From positions 1 to 49,654 of the forward strand of contig DBBP01000033.1 of NCBI GenBank assembly GCA_002292285.1: a DNA stretch of 49,654 nucleotides. Reading direction: 5' to 3'. Source of the DNA: Proteobacteria bacterium UBA981 (lineage in GTDB: Bacteria; Pseudomonadota; Gammaproteobacteria; Ga0077536). How positions within the stretch are numbered: position 1 is the stretch's first letter; every line of letters begins with the position of its first letter. Below, piece by piece: positions 34,939 through 44,331 of this stretch. Made by a program: the position numbers and the translations under genes. The notes below the pieces were generated by a model, which was not told where the DNA came from, searched no databases, and worked only from the letters and a program-made list of their open reading frames with translations.

Positions 34939-35741
34939 AAGCGCATCTGACCCGAACCGCGCCTTGTATCGTGCCCGGGAGCGATCGCTTACCTACCCCC
35001 TGCACTGAAAAACCCTATCACCACGGAGCGGCTGAAGAAGTCGCTGGCGGTTCGTACCGTTTTATGCGGCCAGAAAAGACGATATCCGCAGCGCAGCCAA
35101 TCATGCGCGCGCGGATGGTCTGATTCCCAACGCCTTGGACAACCACCGCAAGGGTATCTGAATGAATAATCTGTACCGCGACTGCGCCCTCGTCATTGAT
35201 CTGCAAGACGAGCCAATAACGAATACCGTATCCAACAAATCACTGCACGAATGATCGACTAAGGCACTTGGCTCAAAGCCTCAGCTTGAGTGTTCCAACA
35301 CTGTTCAAGTCGCAAATGAAAGAATTCGCATGCAGGCGAAAGATCCTGGGACTTCAAGCGACGGCTATCCTTCTGGTGGTTTTTATCACGCCGGCTTCGA
35401 TGCATTTCCCGGCGGCGGTTTACGCCAACAATCTCTGGTTCGCCCACATTCGAACCGACTACGTGGCCGAAGGCGCGGAGGCCAGCAACCTTCCCCGGAA
35501 AACAAGGGACTCAATTATTTAGCGCGCCAAGACCAGCAACAAGGCAGCAGCTCAGAACGCAGAATCCGAGCCGCAAGCCAAAATACGATGAGCAAGGTCA
35601 GTTACCCGAAGATATAAGTAAGCTGTCTCTCTATTTAAGAAATCGGGAACGAACTACGTTTATACCATTCGCGAATACTAGAACGGTCGGTTCCTGACTA
35701 CGGCTTAGGGTTACCCAGCCCAACGAGAAAGTTCCTTGTTG
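34939..35741. other. Intergenic region with weak coding signals
   Basis: About 800 bp without a convincing gene. Apart from the weak small frame at 35316, both strands have short open stretches around 35018-35206, none with a ribosome binding site or a family I recognise. Decayed genes are possible. Confidence 0.4.
35316..35522 (+). CDS. Possible small exported protein
   Basis: From ATG 35316 a 68-residue frame has a basic start (KEFACRRKI), a hydrophobic segment (ATAILLVVFITPAS) and a possible signal cleavage after AVYA. No ribosome binding site is visible and I recognise no family, so it may be spurious. Confidence 0.2.
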   Translation: MKEFACRRKILGLQATAILLVVFITPASMHFPAAVYANNLWFAHIRTDYVAEGAEASNLPRKTRDSII

Positions 35742-36947
35742 TTACTTGTATTTTTTTAGCTCCAGGCGCGCAATTTGTTGGCGATGAACTTCGTCCGGAC
35801 CATCCGCCAGGCGCAGCACCCGTGACATCGCGTAAGAAGCAGCAAGCCCGAAATCATTGCTGGTACCACCGCCACCGTGGGCTTGAATGGCCCAGTCGAT
35901 GACCTTGCCGGTCATATTGGGTACGGCAACCTTGATCATGGCAATCTCGGTTTTAGCGAGTTTGTTACCGACGGTGTCCATGCGATGCGCGGCGTTGAGC
36001 GTTAGCAGACGGCCCTGCTCAATCATAATGCGGCTTTCCGCGATCCGTTCCATGGTCACGCCGTTCTCTGAAATGCGCTTGCCAAAGGCCACTCGATTAA
36101 GGGTGCGTTGGCACATGCGTTCAAGCGCACGTTCGGCGCGGCCGATCTCGCGCATGCAATGGTGAATACGGCCTGGCCCGAGTCGACCTTGCGCAATCTC
36201 GAAACCGCGACCTTCGCCGAGCAAAATATTTGAGGTGGGAACGCGTACGTCGCGGAAAATCACCTCCGACGCGCGATCCGGCATGCCATAAAACCCGAAC
36301 ACCGGAATCGAGCGCACAACTTCAACGCCAAGCGTATCCATGGGCACCAGAACCATCGACTGTTGCATGTGCCGGTTAGGGTTGTCCGGGTCATTCTTCC
36401 CCATGAAGATACAAATCTTGCAACGCGGATCGGTGGCGTTGGTGGTGTACCACTTATGTCCATTGATTATGTAGTCGTCGCCATCGCGCACAATCAAAGA
36501 CTGAATATTAGTCGCATCGCTGGACGCAACATCGGGCTCGGTCATCGCGAAGCAAGAACGAATTTCGCCGTCCAGTAACGGTTTCAGCCAGCGCTCCTGA
36601 TGTTCTGGCGTACCGTAGCGAGCGAGTACTTCCATGTTGCCGGTATCCGGTGCCGAACAATTGAACACTTCAGGTGCCAGTAAGGAGCGACCCATAATTT
36701 CACACAACGGGGCGTACTCAAGATTGGTCAGGCCAGCGCCATGTTCAGATTCCGGCAGGAAAAGATTCCACAATCCTTCTGCACGAGCGATTGGTTTCAG
36801 TTCATCGATCAACGGCAGCACTTTCCATGGGCCATATTCCTCGGCTTCGGAAACGTGGCGATCCTCGTTGTGATAGATGTGCTTCTCCATGAAATTATTC
36901 AGGCGGTCGCTGAGTTCCTGGACTTTCGGTGACGGATCGAATGGCAT
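35742..36947 (-). CDS. Acyl-CoA dehydrogenase (ACAD10/11-like)
   Basis: The 401-residue flavoenzyme has the acyl-CoA dehydrogenase order: helical N-domain (LWNLFLPESEHGAGLTN), FAD-binding strand CFAMTEPDVASSDATN with IINGHKWYTTNA, and the C-terminal helical domain with QAHGGGGTSND and RLADGPDEVHRQQIARLEL. In the last segment an Asp stands where medium-chain enzymes have the catalytic Glu of YEG, as is common in ACAD10/11-like members. It introduces the alpha,beta double bond into acyl-CoAs. It stands alone here, but matches the acyl-CoA catabolic genes at 1-20 kb and 46-48 kb. Confidence 0.94.
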   Translation of the reverse strand: MPFDPSPKVQELSDRLNNFMEKHIYHNEDRHVSEAEEYGPWKVLPLIDELKPIARAEGLWNLFLPESEHGAGLTNLEYAPLCEIMGRSLLAPEVFNCSAPDTGNMEVLARYGTPEHQERWLKPLLDGEIRSCFAMTEPDVASSDATNIQSLIVRDGDDYIINGHKWYTTNATDPRCKICIFMGKNDPDNPNRHMQQSMVLVPMDTLGVEVVRSIPVFGFYGMPDRASEVIFRDVRVPTSNILLGEGRGFEIAQGRLGPGRIHHCMREIGRAERALERMCQRTLNRVAFGKRISENGVTMERIAESRIMIEQGRLLTLNAAHRMDTVGNKLAKTEIAMIKVAVPNMTGKVIDWAIQAHGGGGTSNDFGLAASYAMSRVLRLADGPDEVHRQQIARLELKKYK

Positions 36948-37343
36948 GGTTAGGGTCCTGAATAAAATAATCTGGGCGGCGTAGCGGGCATTCTATTACG
37001 CGCTCTGGGATCCGGCGAATCGTCGTGCATGACGATTGCTCGCGTACGTTAAAAAGACCTGTGCCACAACTGATTACGCAGCTGCGTTTCACGATCACTC
37101 ACAGAGTATGACCAGACCGCCGAATCAATCTCGCTGCATTACCGATGGACAGTGAACGGAGTAATGTGCAGCAGGCACAAATTGAATAGGTTCGAATATG
37201 TTTGGGCAGAATAAAAACGGAGAACTAAGACCGTACTGAGCCAACGATATGTCGCGCGACCGGCGTGCGGGGATAAGTTGTGCCGACCGTAGTCCGTACC
37301 TGGGCTGGGAGCTGTCGGGCGCACCAAATCACGACTCTCTCAA
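36948..37343. other. Intergenic region, nothing recognised
   Basis: About 400 bp between two minus-strand genes. I see no supported gene, RNA or repeat apart from the upstream region of the acyl-CoA dehydrogenase. Confidence 0.4.
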
Positions 37344-37844
37344 TTATGTGTCGGCGGCGAACCAGGGCAGGATTTCATGCACGGGTAAATCGTTTTTCTG
37401 TGAGTCGCGTAGCTCGTTTATGTAAGTGTGGAAGCCCGGGTTAAAAGTTGGCCCGACCCTCGCCCACCACTGCTGAATCCCTGGGGCGCGGGTCATGCTC
37501 GCAAGTACCGGAGGATAATCGCTCAAATCACCCAGTCCTCGTTCGCTTAAGCTCACTTCGGTTTGCGCGATTAAGAACATGGCGACCAGGTAGTTATGAA
37601 TTGTCATTTGGTCGTCTCCGGATAAACCTTCGAAATCGACCATCGCGCTTCTGAAAAGCGGTGAATTAACCTGCAGTATTGTGTGGACGTAGGCGTTTGT
37701 CGTGGCTCTGATAGATTCCGCGGTCTCGATTTGATTACTCTGGCGCACCTGAACTGAGAGATACGCCAACGTTGCGACCACCGCGACTGCTCCAACAAAC
37801 TCCCCGTAGTTACCCAGCAGCTGAGCGAATGCCTGATGATCCAT
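37344..37844 (-). CDS. Single-TM small-family protein, copy 1
   Basis: The 166-residue protein has a short N-terminus, one membrane helix (FVGAVAVVATLAYLSVQV), the polar flank RQSNQIETAES, a helical cytoplasmic or periplasmic domain of about 100 residues, and a C-terminal motif GIQQWWARVGPTFNPGF. The same plan recurs at 41.5, 43.8 and 45.4 kb, with a C-terminal relative at 39.7 kb. Proteins of this shape are frequent, mostly uncharacterised, in marine gammaproteobacteria; I know no function. AAAGGAGAG before the ATG is a strong ribosome binding site. Confidence 0.8.
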   Translation of the reverse strand: MDHQAFAQLLGNYGEFVGAVAVVATLAYLSVQVRQSNQIETAESIRATTNAYVHTILQVNSPLFRSAMVDFEGLSGDDQMTIHNYLVAMFLIAQTEVSLSERGLGDLSDYPPVLASMTRAPGIQQWWARVGPTFNPGFHTYINELRDSQKNDLPVHEILPWFAADT

Positions 37845-38198
37845 GATGTCTCTCTCCTTTATTAGCGAAGGGCTATTCTAGAATCTTGCTGTGCCGAATG
37901 GAGAGGTATGGACACGTTTCGATCCATGGCTGCGAACCATGAAACGACGGTTTACGACGGGTGAGCGGCAACTGCCCGACAGCGCATGCCCAACATCGTT
38001 GACTTGATTGGGTCGTGGATACAATTAGACTGTATTTCTAATTTCACATTAGCGATCTAATGCAAATGCTATCGAACGAAAGTGTTGCCCCGTTGCTCAT
38101 CGTCGCTTGATTCAGCTCATCCTTAGCGATTCTGCGTTGTAGCGGCCCGGCCAACATCGAGCAACGACCTCGATTCCTAACGAATCGGAAATCGCCGC
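37845..38198. other. Intergenic region upstream of the patatin remnant
   Basis: About 350 bp without a gene. TTGACT (37999) and TACAAT (38020) resemble promoter boxes but are only 15 bp apart, so promoter activity is doubtful. Confidence 0.3.
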
Positions 38199-38896
38199 AT
38201 GGATATCAATCAATACGTCGCCGACATCGTCACCCGTCCCGGCAAGATGAAAATTCTCGCACTCGACGGCGGCGGGATTCGCGGCCTGATTACCGTTGAA
38301 GTACTGGCCGAAATCGAGCGTGTGTTGAGCGTGAAAACCGGCAAGGGTGCTAATTTCGTACTCGCCGATTTTTTCGACTTCTTCGCCGGCACCAGCACTG
38401 GCGCCCTCATTGCCTGCTGCCTTGCGCGCCGCATGAGCATGGAGCGAATCCGTCGTTTTCATACCGAGTCGGGTAAACAGATGTTCACTAAGAACTCATT
38501 GCTCGCTCGCCTCAACGCGTTATAGACAGCCGATCCGTTGACGACCAAGCTACACGAGTCAAACTCGGAACCACCCTGATGAATTCTGCCAAGGCTGAAC
38601 AGGACATGCTGTGTCGCATGTTTGGCGAGTGCCTCGAAGGCGAGCGCATCGATGGCCAACTCGGTGATCTCGTCGGCGCCAAGGGGCCCGCAAGCTCGAA
38701 GCTGTTCACGTATATGCGCTATGACGTTGAGTTGAGTGAAGCCGGACTAGGACGCATCGATGTGGGCGGCATCGAGCCGAAAACAGTCGGAAAGCTCAAC
38801 TTAACCACGCCCGAGAATCTCCGGCACCTGAAACATATCGGCGAACGACTCGCACAGCGCGTCAATCCAGATCATTTCGCAGCCTTTATCGATTAG
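38199..38896 (+). pseudogene. Patatin-like phospholipase with the middle deleted
   Basis: The first part (38199-38525) encodes the patatin N-terminus with the oxyanion loop DGGGIRG and the nucleophile elbow GTSTG, then stops. The second part (38579-38896, other phase) encodes a patatin-like C-terminus (LFTYMRYDVELSEAGLG, KLNLTTPENLRHLKHIGERL). The central 100-150 residues, including the catalytic Asp motif DGG/DGA, are absent. An internal deletion with a frame change is the simplest reading, so the hydrolase is inactive. Patatins of this type (CapV-like) occur in CBASS, but no cyclase gene is present. The protein with PGDYG-like repeats follows 4 bp downstream. Confidence 0.75.
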
Positions 38897-38900
38897 GCAA

Positions 38901-39311
38901 ATGACTCAGGCCGCACGACAACGGTACCGCAAACGCACCGACGCCCTTGTCACTGCCGTGCAGCTGCGCCTGGATACGCCCGGCCTTGTGTACCAAAAGT
39001 GGGGCGCAGAGCAACGTTGCAAAGCGGGCGATTGGTTGATCGATAATGACGGCGATATCTATACCGTCAGCGACGAATCGTTTCGCGCGACTTATCGCGA
39101 AGTGGCGGCCGGACGCTATCGCAAAACCGCGTCTGTTTGGGCAGTAGCGGCAGAGGTTGCGGGTACGCTTAGTACCCAGGAGGGACAAACTTCGTACGCA
39201 GCTGGCGACTACCTGGTTTCAAACGATGTGCAGGGCAATGATTCGTATGCTGTCGGCAAGGCGAGGTTCGAAATGCTCTACGCACGAATGACGCCGGGTG
39301 ACGATGCGTAA
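38901..39311 (+). CDS. Protein with two PGDYG-like repeats
   Basis: The 136-residue protein contains two copies of a PGDYG-type unit: KAGDWLIDNDGDIYTVSDE with FRATYREV, and AAGDYLVSNDVQGNDSYAV with FEMLYARM. The unit is a short beta-rich domain of unknown function, found alone or attached to other domains. Its first codon lies 4 bp after the patatin remnant, so the two were probably co-transcribed, perhaps as a lipase with an accessory protein. No signal peptide or membrane segment is visible. The function is unknown. Confidence 0.7.
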   Translation: MTQAARQRYRKRTDALVTAVQLRLDTPGLVYQKWGAEQRCKAGDWLIDNDGDIYTVSDESFRATYREVAAGRYRKTASVWAVAAEVAGTLSTQEGQTSYAAGDYLVSNDVQGNDSYAVGKARFEMLYARMTPGDDA

Positions 39312-39715
39312 CGACTAAAGCTTCGTCCGGTTCGGCGGCTCTCCTTTTGATGCATAAACTGTGAAGCCTTCGACTCGAACCGCCGGAGTCGGGAACGACT
39401 CAGACGCTCGGGGGAAAGCGTCGCTTTTCGCTACAATCGGAGCGGGGTCGCCGTCGCATCAACAGTCAGCTTTCCGCAGACTCGAGAGGGTCTGCAAGAC
39501 GCCGCTTAGCGCGGCGTATCAGCAAGCCGCAGCAGATTGTTATCATGAGCCGGCCGCATGACAACGTAAGAAGCGAACGCCGAATACGCAGCGAGTGATG
39601 TTTTGTTGTTTTAATCACCTTTGATGAGGCAGCTGTTCTCGCCGTTGAAGCGCTTCGCTTTCACGCTCGCTATGCCCCTGTGAATAGTTATCAGTAAATT
39701 AGCCCTGAACCAAGC
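39312..39715. other. Intergenic region with a small hairpin
   Basis: About 400 bp without a convincing gene. It holds the hairpin ACGCCGC-ttagc-GCGGCGT (about 39498-39520), without a following T-run, and a CCGCCGGAGTCGGGAACGAC stretch similar in style to the dispersed repeats further right. Confidence 0.4.
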
Positions 39716-39991
39716 ATGAGATTAGACGCGCCCTTCATCGTATATTTTCAAACGCGCTCGGAATACGTTCTAGAAGAGTACGTTCGCGACACTGAGCATT
39801 TCTTCGATATATTTGGCCAATATATGCGACGGATACTAAGTGTAGAGGCGAGTCGCATTTGGTGGCAGGAAGACGCGCCCCATTTGTTCTCAGTAGAATT
39901 TGTCGAGCACGTAAATCGGATCATTGCCGTCACTCAAGAGGATCAGATTGTAAGTGGTACACCACCTAACAGGCCCTTCGGCAACGATTGA
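39716..39991 (+). CDS. Short relative of the single-TM family (C-terminal part only), copy 2
   Basis: The 91-residue frame lacks a membrane helix. Its C-terminal half (EASRIWWQEDAPHLFSVEF, then VEHVNRII) matches the WW plus Phe/Tyr-xx-EF pattern at the C-termini of the other family members in this window. It may be a 5'-truncated copy or a short soluble member. No good ribosome binding site precedes the ATG, which favours a remnant. Confidence 0.5.
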   Translation: MRLDAPFIVYFQTRSEYVLEEYVRDTEHFFDIFGQYMRRILSVEASRIWWQEDAPHLFSVEFVEHVNRIIAVTQEDQIVSGTPPNRPFGND

Positions 39992-40068
39992 CCGAGGCAC
40001 AGTGGCACCGATTAAAAGCTTGCCTGTGTCTACTCGTGTGGCGGAATTGAACTTGATAACGACATCGG

Positions 40069-41094
40069 CTATGTCGGATTTTCCATATCCCGTAGCACGA
40101 ATGCCGGCATGACTTCGTGCTGTAACAACGCAACAGATTGCAGAGACTGCTCCAGGGTCAAGTTGCCGAAGGCAAGGCGGCAGACCAGGTAGTTTATCCC
40201 CGCTTCCGAAATCTCTTCGTGCATGCGTGTGCGAACTGTTTCGGCAGAGCCAGCGATACAGAGGCCCGCTTTGATTGCCTCGTCCGGGTCTTCCGGTAAG
40301 TTGAGTGGAAGGGGTATGTCATTCAGTTTCCACAAGTACGACAGGTTTTCGAACCACTGACGATAGGCGGCACGCGCTGCAGTTCGTGCTTCGTTATCGT
40401 TCTTGCCGACAACAACGTGGCGCGACATTCCGATTTTGGTGATGGGATCTGCAGCATATGGCCCCTTCTTCCATTCCTCACGAAACTGATCCGAGATTAT
40501 CCGGACGGATTTCGCATCTCCATTGGTGACAATGTTCATTCCCAGGGAAGCGGCCTTTGGCGTCGATTCGGCTCTCGCAACTCCGTACCACAATGGTGGG
40601 CGCGGGTATTGTATCGGCCGTAGCTCAAGGGGGACCTCGTTAAAGTTGAAATGTTTACCGGCGTAATTCAGTCGACCATGCTCAAGTCCGTAGAGAATGA
40701 TTTCGAGAGACTCTTCATAGAGCTCGACCACCTCTTCGCCAACTCCGTAAAAACCACATTCGATGGGCGAAATGCCTTTACCAACTCCGAGTTCGAAGCG
40801 CCCCCCGCTCAATTGGTCAAGCATGCAGATTTCCTCGATGAGGCGCAGAGGGTGGTAAAGACTCAGTGTGTACACCAGCGGGCCGAAACGTATTGAGCTC
40901 GTTCGCTGGGCGACTGCCGACAAAAATACGCTTGGCGAGGGTGCTACGCCGAGCGGGGTGCCGTGGTGTTCCGCAACATGGTAGGCGTAAAAGCCTGCCC
41001 GATCGTAAGCCTCAATGAGTTGCAATCGATCACGATATTGTTGACCCACATTCACACCGTTGCGATCCATATGGTCGAATACTCCGAAACGCAT
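40069..41094 (-). CDS. LLM-class flavin-dependent oxidoreductase
   Basis: The 341-residue luciferase-like protein shows the same TIM-barrel landmarks as the copy at 10.7 kb: YAYHVAEHHGTPLGVAPSPS, IRFGPLVYTLSLYHPLRLIE, MLDQLSGGRFELGVGKGI, and the late GSAETVRTRMHEEI. TGGAGG seven bases before the ATG supports the start. The two copies differ in many positions, so they are distinct family members rather than a recent duplication. It is isolated among accessory genes; the substrate is unknown and the cofactor is probably FMN. Confidence 0.9.
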   Translation of the reverse strand: MRFGVFDHMDRNGVNVGQQYRDRLQLIEAYDRAGFYAYHVAEHHGTPLGVAPSPSVFLSAVAQRTSSIRFGPLVYTLSLYHPLRLIEEICMLDQLSGGRFELGVGKGISPIECGFYGVGEEVVELYEESLEIILYGLEHGRLNYAGKHFNFNEVPLELRPIQYPRPPLWYGVARAESTPKAASLGMNIVTNGDAKSVRIISDQFREEWKKGPYAADPITKIGMSRHVVVGKNDNEARTAARAAYRQWFENLSYLWKLNDIPLPLNLPEDPDEAIKAGLCIAGSAETVRTRMHEEISEAGINYLVCRLAFGNLTLEQSLQSVALLQHEVMPAFVLRDMENPT

Positions 41095-41426
41095 TGCAGG
41101 CCTCCAATAATCGTTATTAGCGAATAATTAATTATTATCAATTAAATATTATCGGCAGAAAAAGGGGACGGAGAGATCCGAGTAAGTTTCATGACCTCGT
41201 TCCCGGCCTCTTGGATGGTGATCATGGACCGAAAAGCAGCGCGCGCGGCCCAACAATTCGTTGAATATGACACTTGACCACTCGTTCCTTGCGCAGCCAC
41301 CAGCGCCACGTTTGCAATCTCGAAAGGTCGGTTCCGGGCACTCTTCGGCCTATCGCGATGAGTAACTAAACGACGCTCCACGGTCGGGAAGCGAACGACC
41401 ACATTCACTCGCTATCAGGCGGTAAC

Positions 41427-41445
41427 CGGCCAAGAGCGGTCGTTC
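41427..41445. repeat. Dispersed intergenic repeat, core CGGCCAAGAGCGGTCGTTC
   Basis: This copy lies just before the frameshifted family gene. Related cores are at 42088-42106, 43583-43610, 44480-44512, 45352-45370, 46049-46066, 47468-47485 and 49377-49396. They share CGGCCAA/G and a following (A)GCGG or variant and occur only between genes. The copies are diverged and I could not define full unit ends. Confidence 0.6.
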
Positions 41446-41496
41446 ACATTCCTCGGGTACGCTTCAGTGCGAACGTAACCGCGAGCGAAGGCAATC

Positions 41497-41983
41497 ATGA
41501 ATCTCGATAATCTTGCGAATGCAGGCGAACTGTTAGCGGGGATAGCTACTGTGCTAATGCTGATTTTCGTTGCGTATGAACTGAGGGCAAATCGACGGCA
41601 AAACAGGCTCTCGCTGCTCACCGCTTTGGATAAAGGGTGGCAGGATATAAATGCACAAATGACGCAGGACGAAGTGACAGGTCACTTATTCTTTAGAGGT
41701 TGCGATGATCCGCATTCGCTGACCGACGAGGAGGCCGCGAGGTTCTGGTATCTGGTCGTACAGTACATCAACCACCATAAATCTGTGTGGACACTGCTGA
41801 GGCCTCGATACTCATGATGAGCGGTGGCTAAGGGCCGATACCTCGCTCTGCTACAACACCCCTGGTTACCGAGCGGTATTACTTTCGATGAAGGAATATA
41901 TCCCGCCGGAATTCATTGCCTTTGCGAAGGGCCAACAAGAGATAGCAATGGAACTTGCTGACTGGCGAGAATTGGTTGCGTAA
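41497..41983 (+). pseudogene. Single-TM small-family protein, copy 3 (frameshifted)
   Basis: The frame from 41497 encodes a membrane helix (LLAGIATVLMLIFVAYELRA), the polar flank NRRQN and most of the helical domain, but stops at 41817. In another phase, from about 41800 to the TAA at 41981-41983, the protein continues sensibly (ERWLRADTSLCYNTPGYRAV, then MKEYIPPEFIAFAKG), ending in the family's C-terminal pattern. The total span is one base over a multiple of three. Either the gene is inactivated by a single indel near 41800 or the assembly has an error there. Confidence 0.75.
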
Positions 41984-42183
41984 TAAGGAACCGATTTAAA
42001 GCGTAACTATTTGGGTCGTCGACGCATTGCTCGCCTGTTACTCCGTCGAAAGCAGACATTCAATTTAGCGATCGCAATCGACGCTCTCGGCCAAGAACGG
42101 ACGGTCCTTTCGACGAATACCATTCTATGGATGCACCTTCCCTCGCTAACCTCGCCTGTTTGCGGACAATACGGTCGATGGCG

Positions 42184-42681
42184 TCACCGATTCTTGAGTC
42201 CCTCGCTTCCATAGGAATCCGCGGGACCTTGTCCACCCGGCCCGAGGCGGCCCCCCTCGCCAAAGTGGCCCTGGTCCGGCACGAAATTGAATTCGACACG
42301 AATACCGTCGGGGTCTTCGAATAAAAATGAATAGTAGCCGGGAGCGAAGCGGGACCCATCCTCGGGCGGCTGGACTACTTTTGCCTGCAGCTCGTCGGTG
42401 ACGAAGCGTGCGATTGCATCCACGTCCTCAGCGCTGCGCGCTCGAAAGCAAAGATGGTGCAGGCCTGCCGTATCTTGGTCGAAGGGCTTGCCTTGCTTTT
42501 CTGCGGGCGCTCCGCGAATCAAGATTCCCGTGCGACTTCCGATGCAGTACACCGAGTTTTCGTTTCGCAATAGAGTGCGCATTTCCAGGAAATGACATAG
42601 TTTTTCCCAAAAAGGAACGCAACGCTCGGGGTCGTTTACCGTTAACTGAATGTGTGCGATGCCGTTGATTGCAACCGTCAT
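42184..42681 (-). CDS. VOC-family (glyoxalase/dioxygenase-like) protein
   Basis: The 165-residue protein is a single vicinal-oxygen-chelate module: strand AHIQLTVNDPERCVPFWEKL, a second half-module with GLHHLCFRARSAEDVD, and the end strand FLFEDPDGIRVEFNFVP. The metal ligands expected for the family (His of AHIQL, His of LHHLCF, Glu of RVEFN) are present, so a metal-dependent enzyme is likely. GAGGAGG six bases before the ATG is an excellent ribosome binding site. The reaction is not predictable. Confidence 0.88.
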   Translation of the reverse strand: MTVAINGIAHIQLTVNDPERCVPFWEKLCHFLEMRTLLRNENSVYCIGSRTGILIRGAPAEKQGKPFDQDTAGLHHLCFRARSAEDVDAIARFVTDELQAKVVQPPEDGSRFAPGYYSFLFEDPDGIRVEFNFVPDQGHFGEGGRLGPGGQGPADSYGSEGLKNR

Positions 42682-42981
42682 TGCGGCCTCCTCAGTTTGT
42701 TACGCAGCTAATCTATCATTCGGCCATCACAAAACGTATGGCGGTAATGAATCGTGCGCCACTTATCGCAATCCAAACCAAAGGTTAATGTCTCGCAAGA
42801 GCACTCTTCGGCCTGTTAGTCGCCGCACGCCATCGTCTGCTTACCCCAACGCACCACAATCGGATTTCACTCAAAAAAAAAGAGGAATCTGCCCATGTCT
42901 ACGTGTCACTCCATCAAAGACAACCCGAATCCTGCCCCTCGGATATGCTGCTCGACCGTGTGTGAAAAGTTTAGGGGTGCC

Positions 42982-43386
42982 ATGACAATGGACGAAACTG
43001 ACACAATTTCTGCGCTGACTGATATCGGCTCGATGGTCGCGACATGGGGGAGTTTGTGAGTATCTCTGACCTTCGCGTTTTTGACCGTCTCTTACTTCAT
43101 GGGTGAGGCTCTGTCGCGATTTCAATGCCTCGCGATTTCGATCCTCTATGCCACTTCAGCGGGCCTGTTCGGGACGGGGGCGATAGCGTACTCCCAAAGC
43201 TGGACTTTGCTCCGCAAACGAGAAACAACGATTTTTGATGAAGTATGGTTGATGAACAACGTCGGCGGCTGGATAGGCGTGATGAGCTTTTGGGTGATTT
43301 CAGGAACGTTGGTAAGTCTCTATTTTATGTATAACGTCCGTATAAAATCGAGCAAGCGAAATTCGCCAGCTAACGTCACGCCGTGA
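42982..43386 (+). pseudogene. Three-TM membrane protein interrupted by an in-frame TGA
   Basis: AGGGGT precedes ATG 42982. The frame reads TMDETDTISALTDIGSMVAT then WGSL, meets TGA at 43057-43059 and goes on in the same frame with VSLTFAFLTVSYFMGEALSR, a second hydrophobic stretch (LAISILYATSAGLFGTGAIA) and a third (VMSFWVISGTLVSLYFMYNV). Read through, it is a coherent 134-residue protein. The TGA lies inside a membrane helix, not at a redox site, so a nonsense mutation is much more likely than selenocysteine. The family is unknown to me. Confidence 0.6.
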
Positions 43387-43484
43387 CGCGGATGGCCGAG
43401 CGCGGCTAAATGGAAGCGAAGTAGTGTTTGTTCATTAGCGGCCGTACTGCGCCAGTGCAATTCGTCTCTGACTTCTTTTATAGA

Positions 43485-43541
43485 GGCATCTGCGTCAGCC
43501 TCTACTTTATGTACAACGTCCGACAAACGGAAAAGGTCTAA
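43485..43541 (+). pseudogene. Tail fragment of a second copy of the same membrane protein
   Basis: In frame, 43485-43541 encodes GICVSLYFMYNVRQTEKV and a stop. VSLYFMYNVR is identical to the C-terminal segment of the broken membrane-protein gene 170 bp upstream, with a different last few residues. The rest of this copy is missing, which points to a decayed tandem paralogue. Confidence 0.6.
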
Positions 43542-43582
43542 ACGCCGCCCCTTCCAAAGCCGACGTTCACTCGGCGGCTGAA

Positions 43583-43600
43583 GATCGACGCGAACGGCCA
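43583..43600. repeat. Repeat unit pair: GATCGACGCGAACGGCCA
   Basis: This 18-bp string occurs identically at 44480-44497, about 900 bp away, flanking the single-TM family copy 4. Both are followed by variants of the dispersed repeat core. Confidence 0.65.
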
Positions 43601-43806
43601 ATAGCAGCCGTAGCATCGGCGAAAATCTGGTTGAGGTGTACACTGACTCGCGCAGTTTCGCAGTTCTGCTTGTAACGTAACGTTGACGCTGCAGTTCCAA
43701 GAAATACAAGCCGGGGCGCGTGGAAATTCTGATGAAAAGCATGCACGACTAATTACGTATAACAGGGCAGTTTGGCCCGGAAATTAACTGTTAGGTTGCA
43801 CTACAT

Positions 43807-44331
43807 ATGAGCTTAGAGCATCTCGCATTAATCGCAGAGATCATCGGCGGAGCCGCTGTTCTAGCGACTCTTTTTTTTCTTCTTATTGAAGTCCGACGGA
43901 ATACGGCAGTTACCCGTAGCTCTGCTCAATATGTGCAAGTTGACTCGATAGTTGCCGTCAACCTAGCGCTAGCGACCGATCCGATAATCGCGCCGCTAAT
44001 TGCTAAAGCGAATGATGATTATTCCTCAATTAGCTCGGAAGAGCGGCTCCGATTGCAATTTCTCTACGTGAATTATTTCAATCTTTGGCAAGCGAGTTAC
44101 TGGAACAACAAAGCGAAGCTGTTAAACGACTACGGCTTCGAGCTGTGGGATAGGGGATTGATGGCAATACTAGTGACCCATAAAGCGTGTACAGAAGCTT
44201 GGGCAGGAATGCAGCATTTCTACGACGACGAATTCAAGGATCATGTAAACGGACTAGTTGAGCGTGAACGCATCAAACATCGCGATGGTACGGTTGTAAT
44301 TGCGAGTGACTCAGGAGCTGATGCAGCCTGA
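43807..44331 (+). CDS. Single-TM small-family protein, copy 4
   Basis: The 174-residue protein has the family plan: short N-terminus, one membrane helix (IIGGAAVLATLFFLLIEV), flank RRNTAVTRSS, a helical domain with FLYVNYFNLWQASYW, and the C-terminal motif EAWAGMQHFYDDEFKDHV. The gene is more AT-rich than the catabolic genes at the left of the window. No strong ribosome binding site is visible before the ATG. It is enclosed by an 18-bp direct repeat. The function is unknown. Confidence 0.8.
   Translation: MSLEHLALIAEIIGGAAVLATLFFLLIEVRRNTAVTRSSAQYVQVDSIVAVNLALATDPIIAPLIAKANDDYSSISSEERLRLQFLYVNYFNLWQASYWNNKAKLLNDYGFELWDRGLMAILVTHKACTEAWAGMQHFYDDEFKDHVNGLVERERIKHRDGTVVIASDSGADAA

Noticed and set aside
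38199..39311. CBASS defence system based on a CapV-like patatin
   Set aside because: No CD-NTase or other CBASS gene is adjacent, and the patatin is broken.
43057..43059. Second selenocysteine codon in the broken membrane protein
   Set aside because: The TGA is in a membrane helix without a redox motif and no clear hairpin follows.
43740..43806. Integron attC-like site (TAACAG...CTGTTA, GTTAGGT) before the gene at 43807
   Set aside because: The element is only about 35-40 bp, too short for attC, the inner arms do not pair, other family copies lack it, and no integrase is present.
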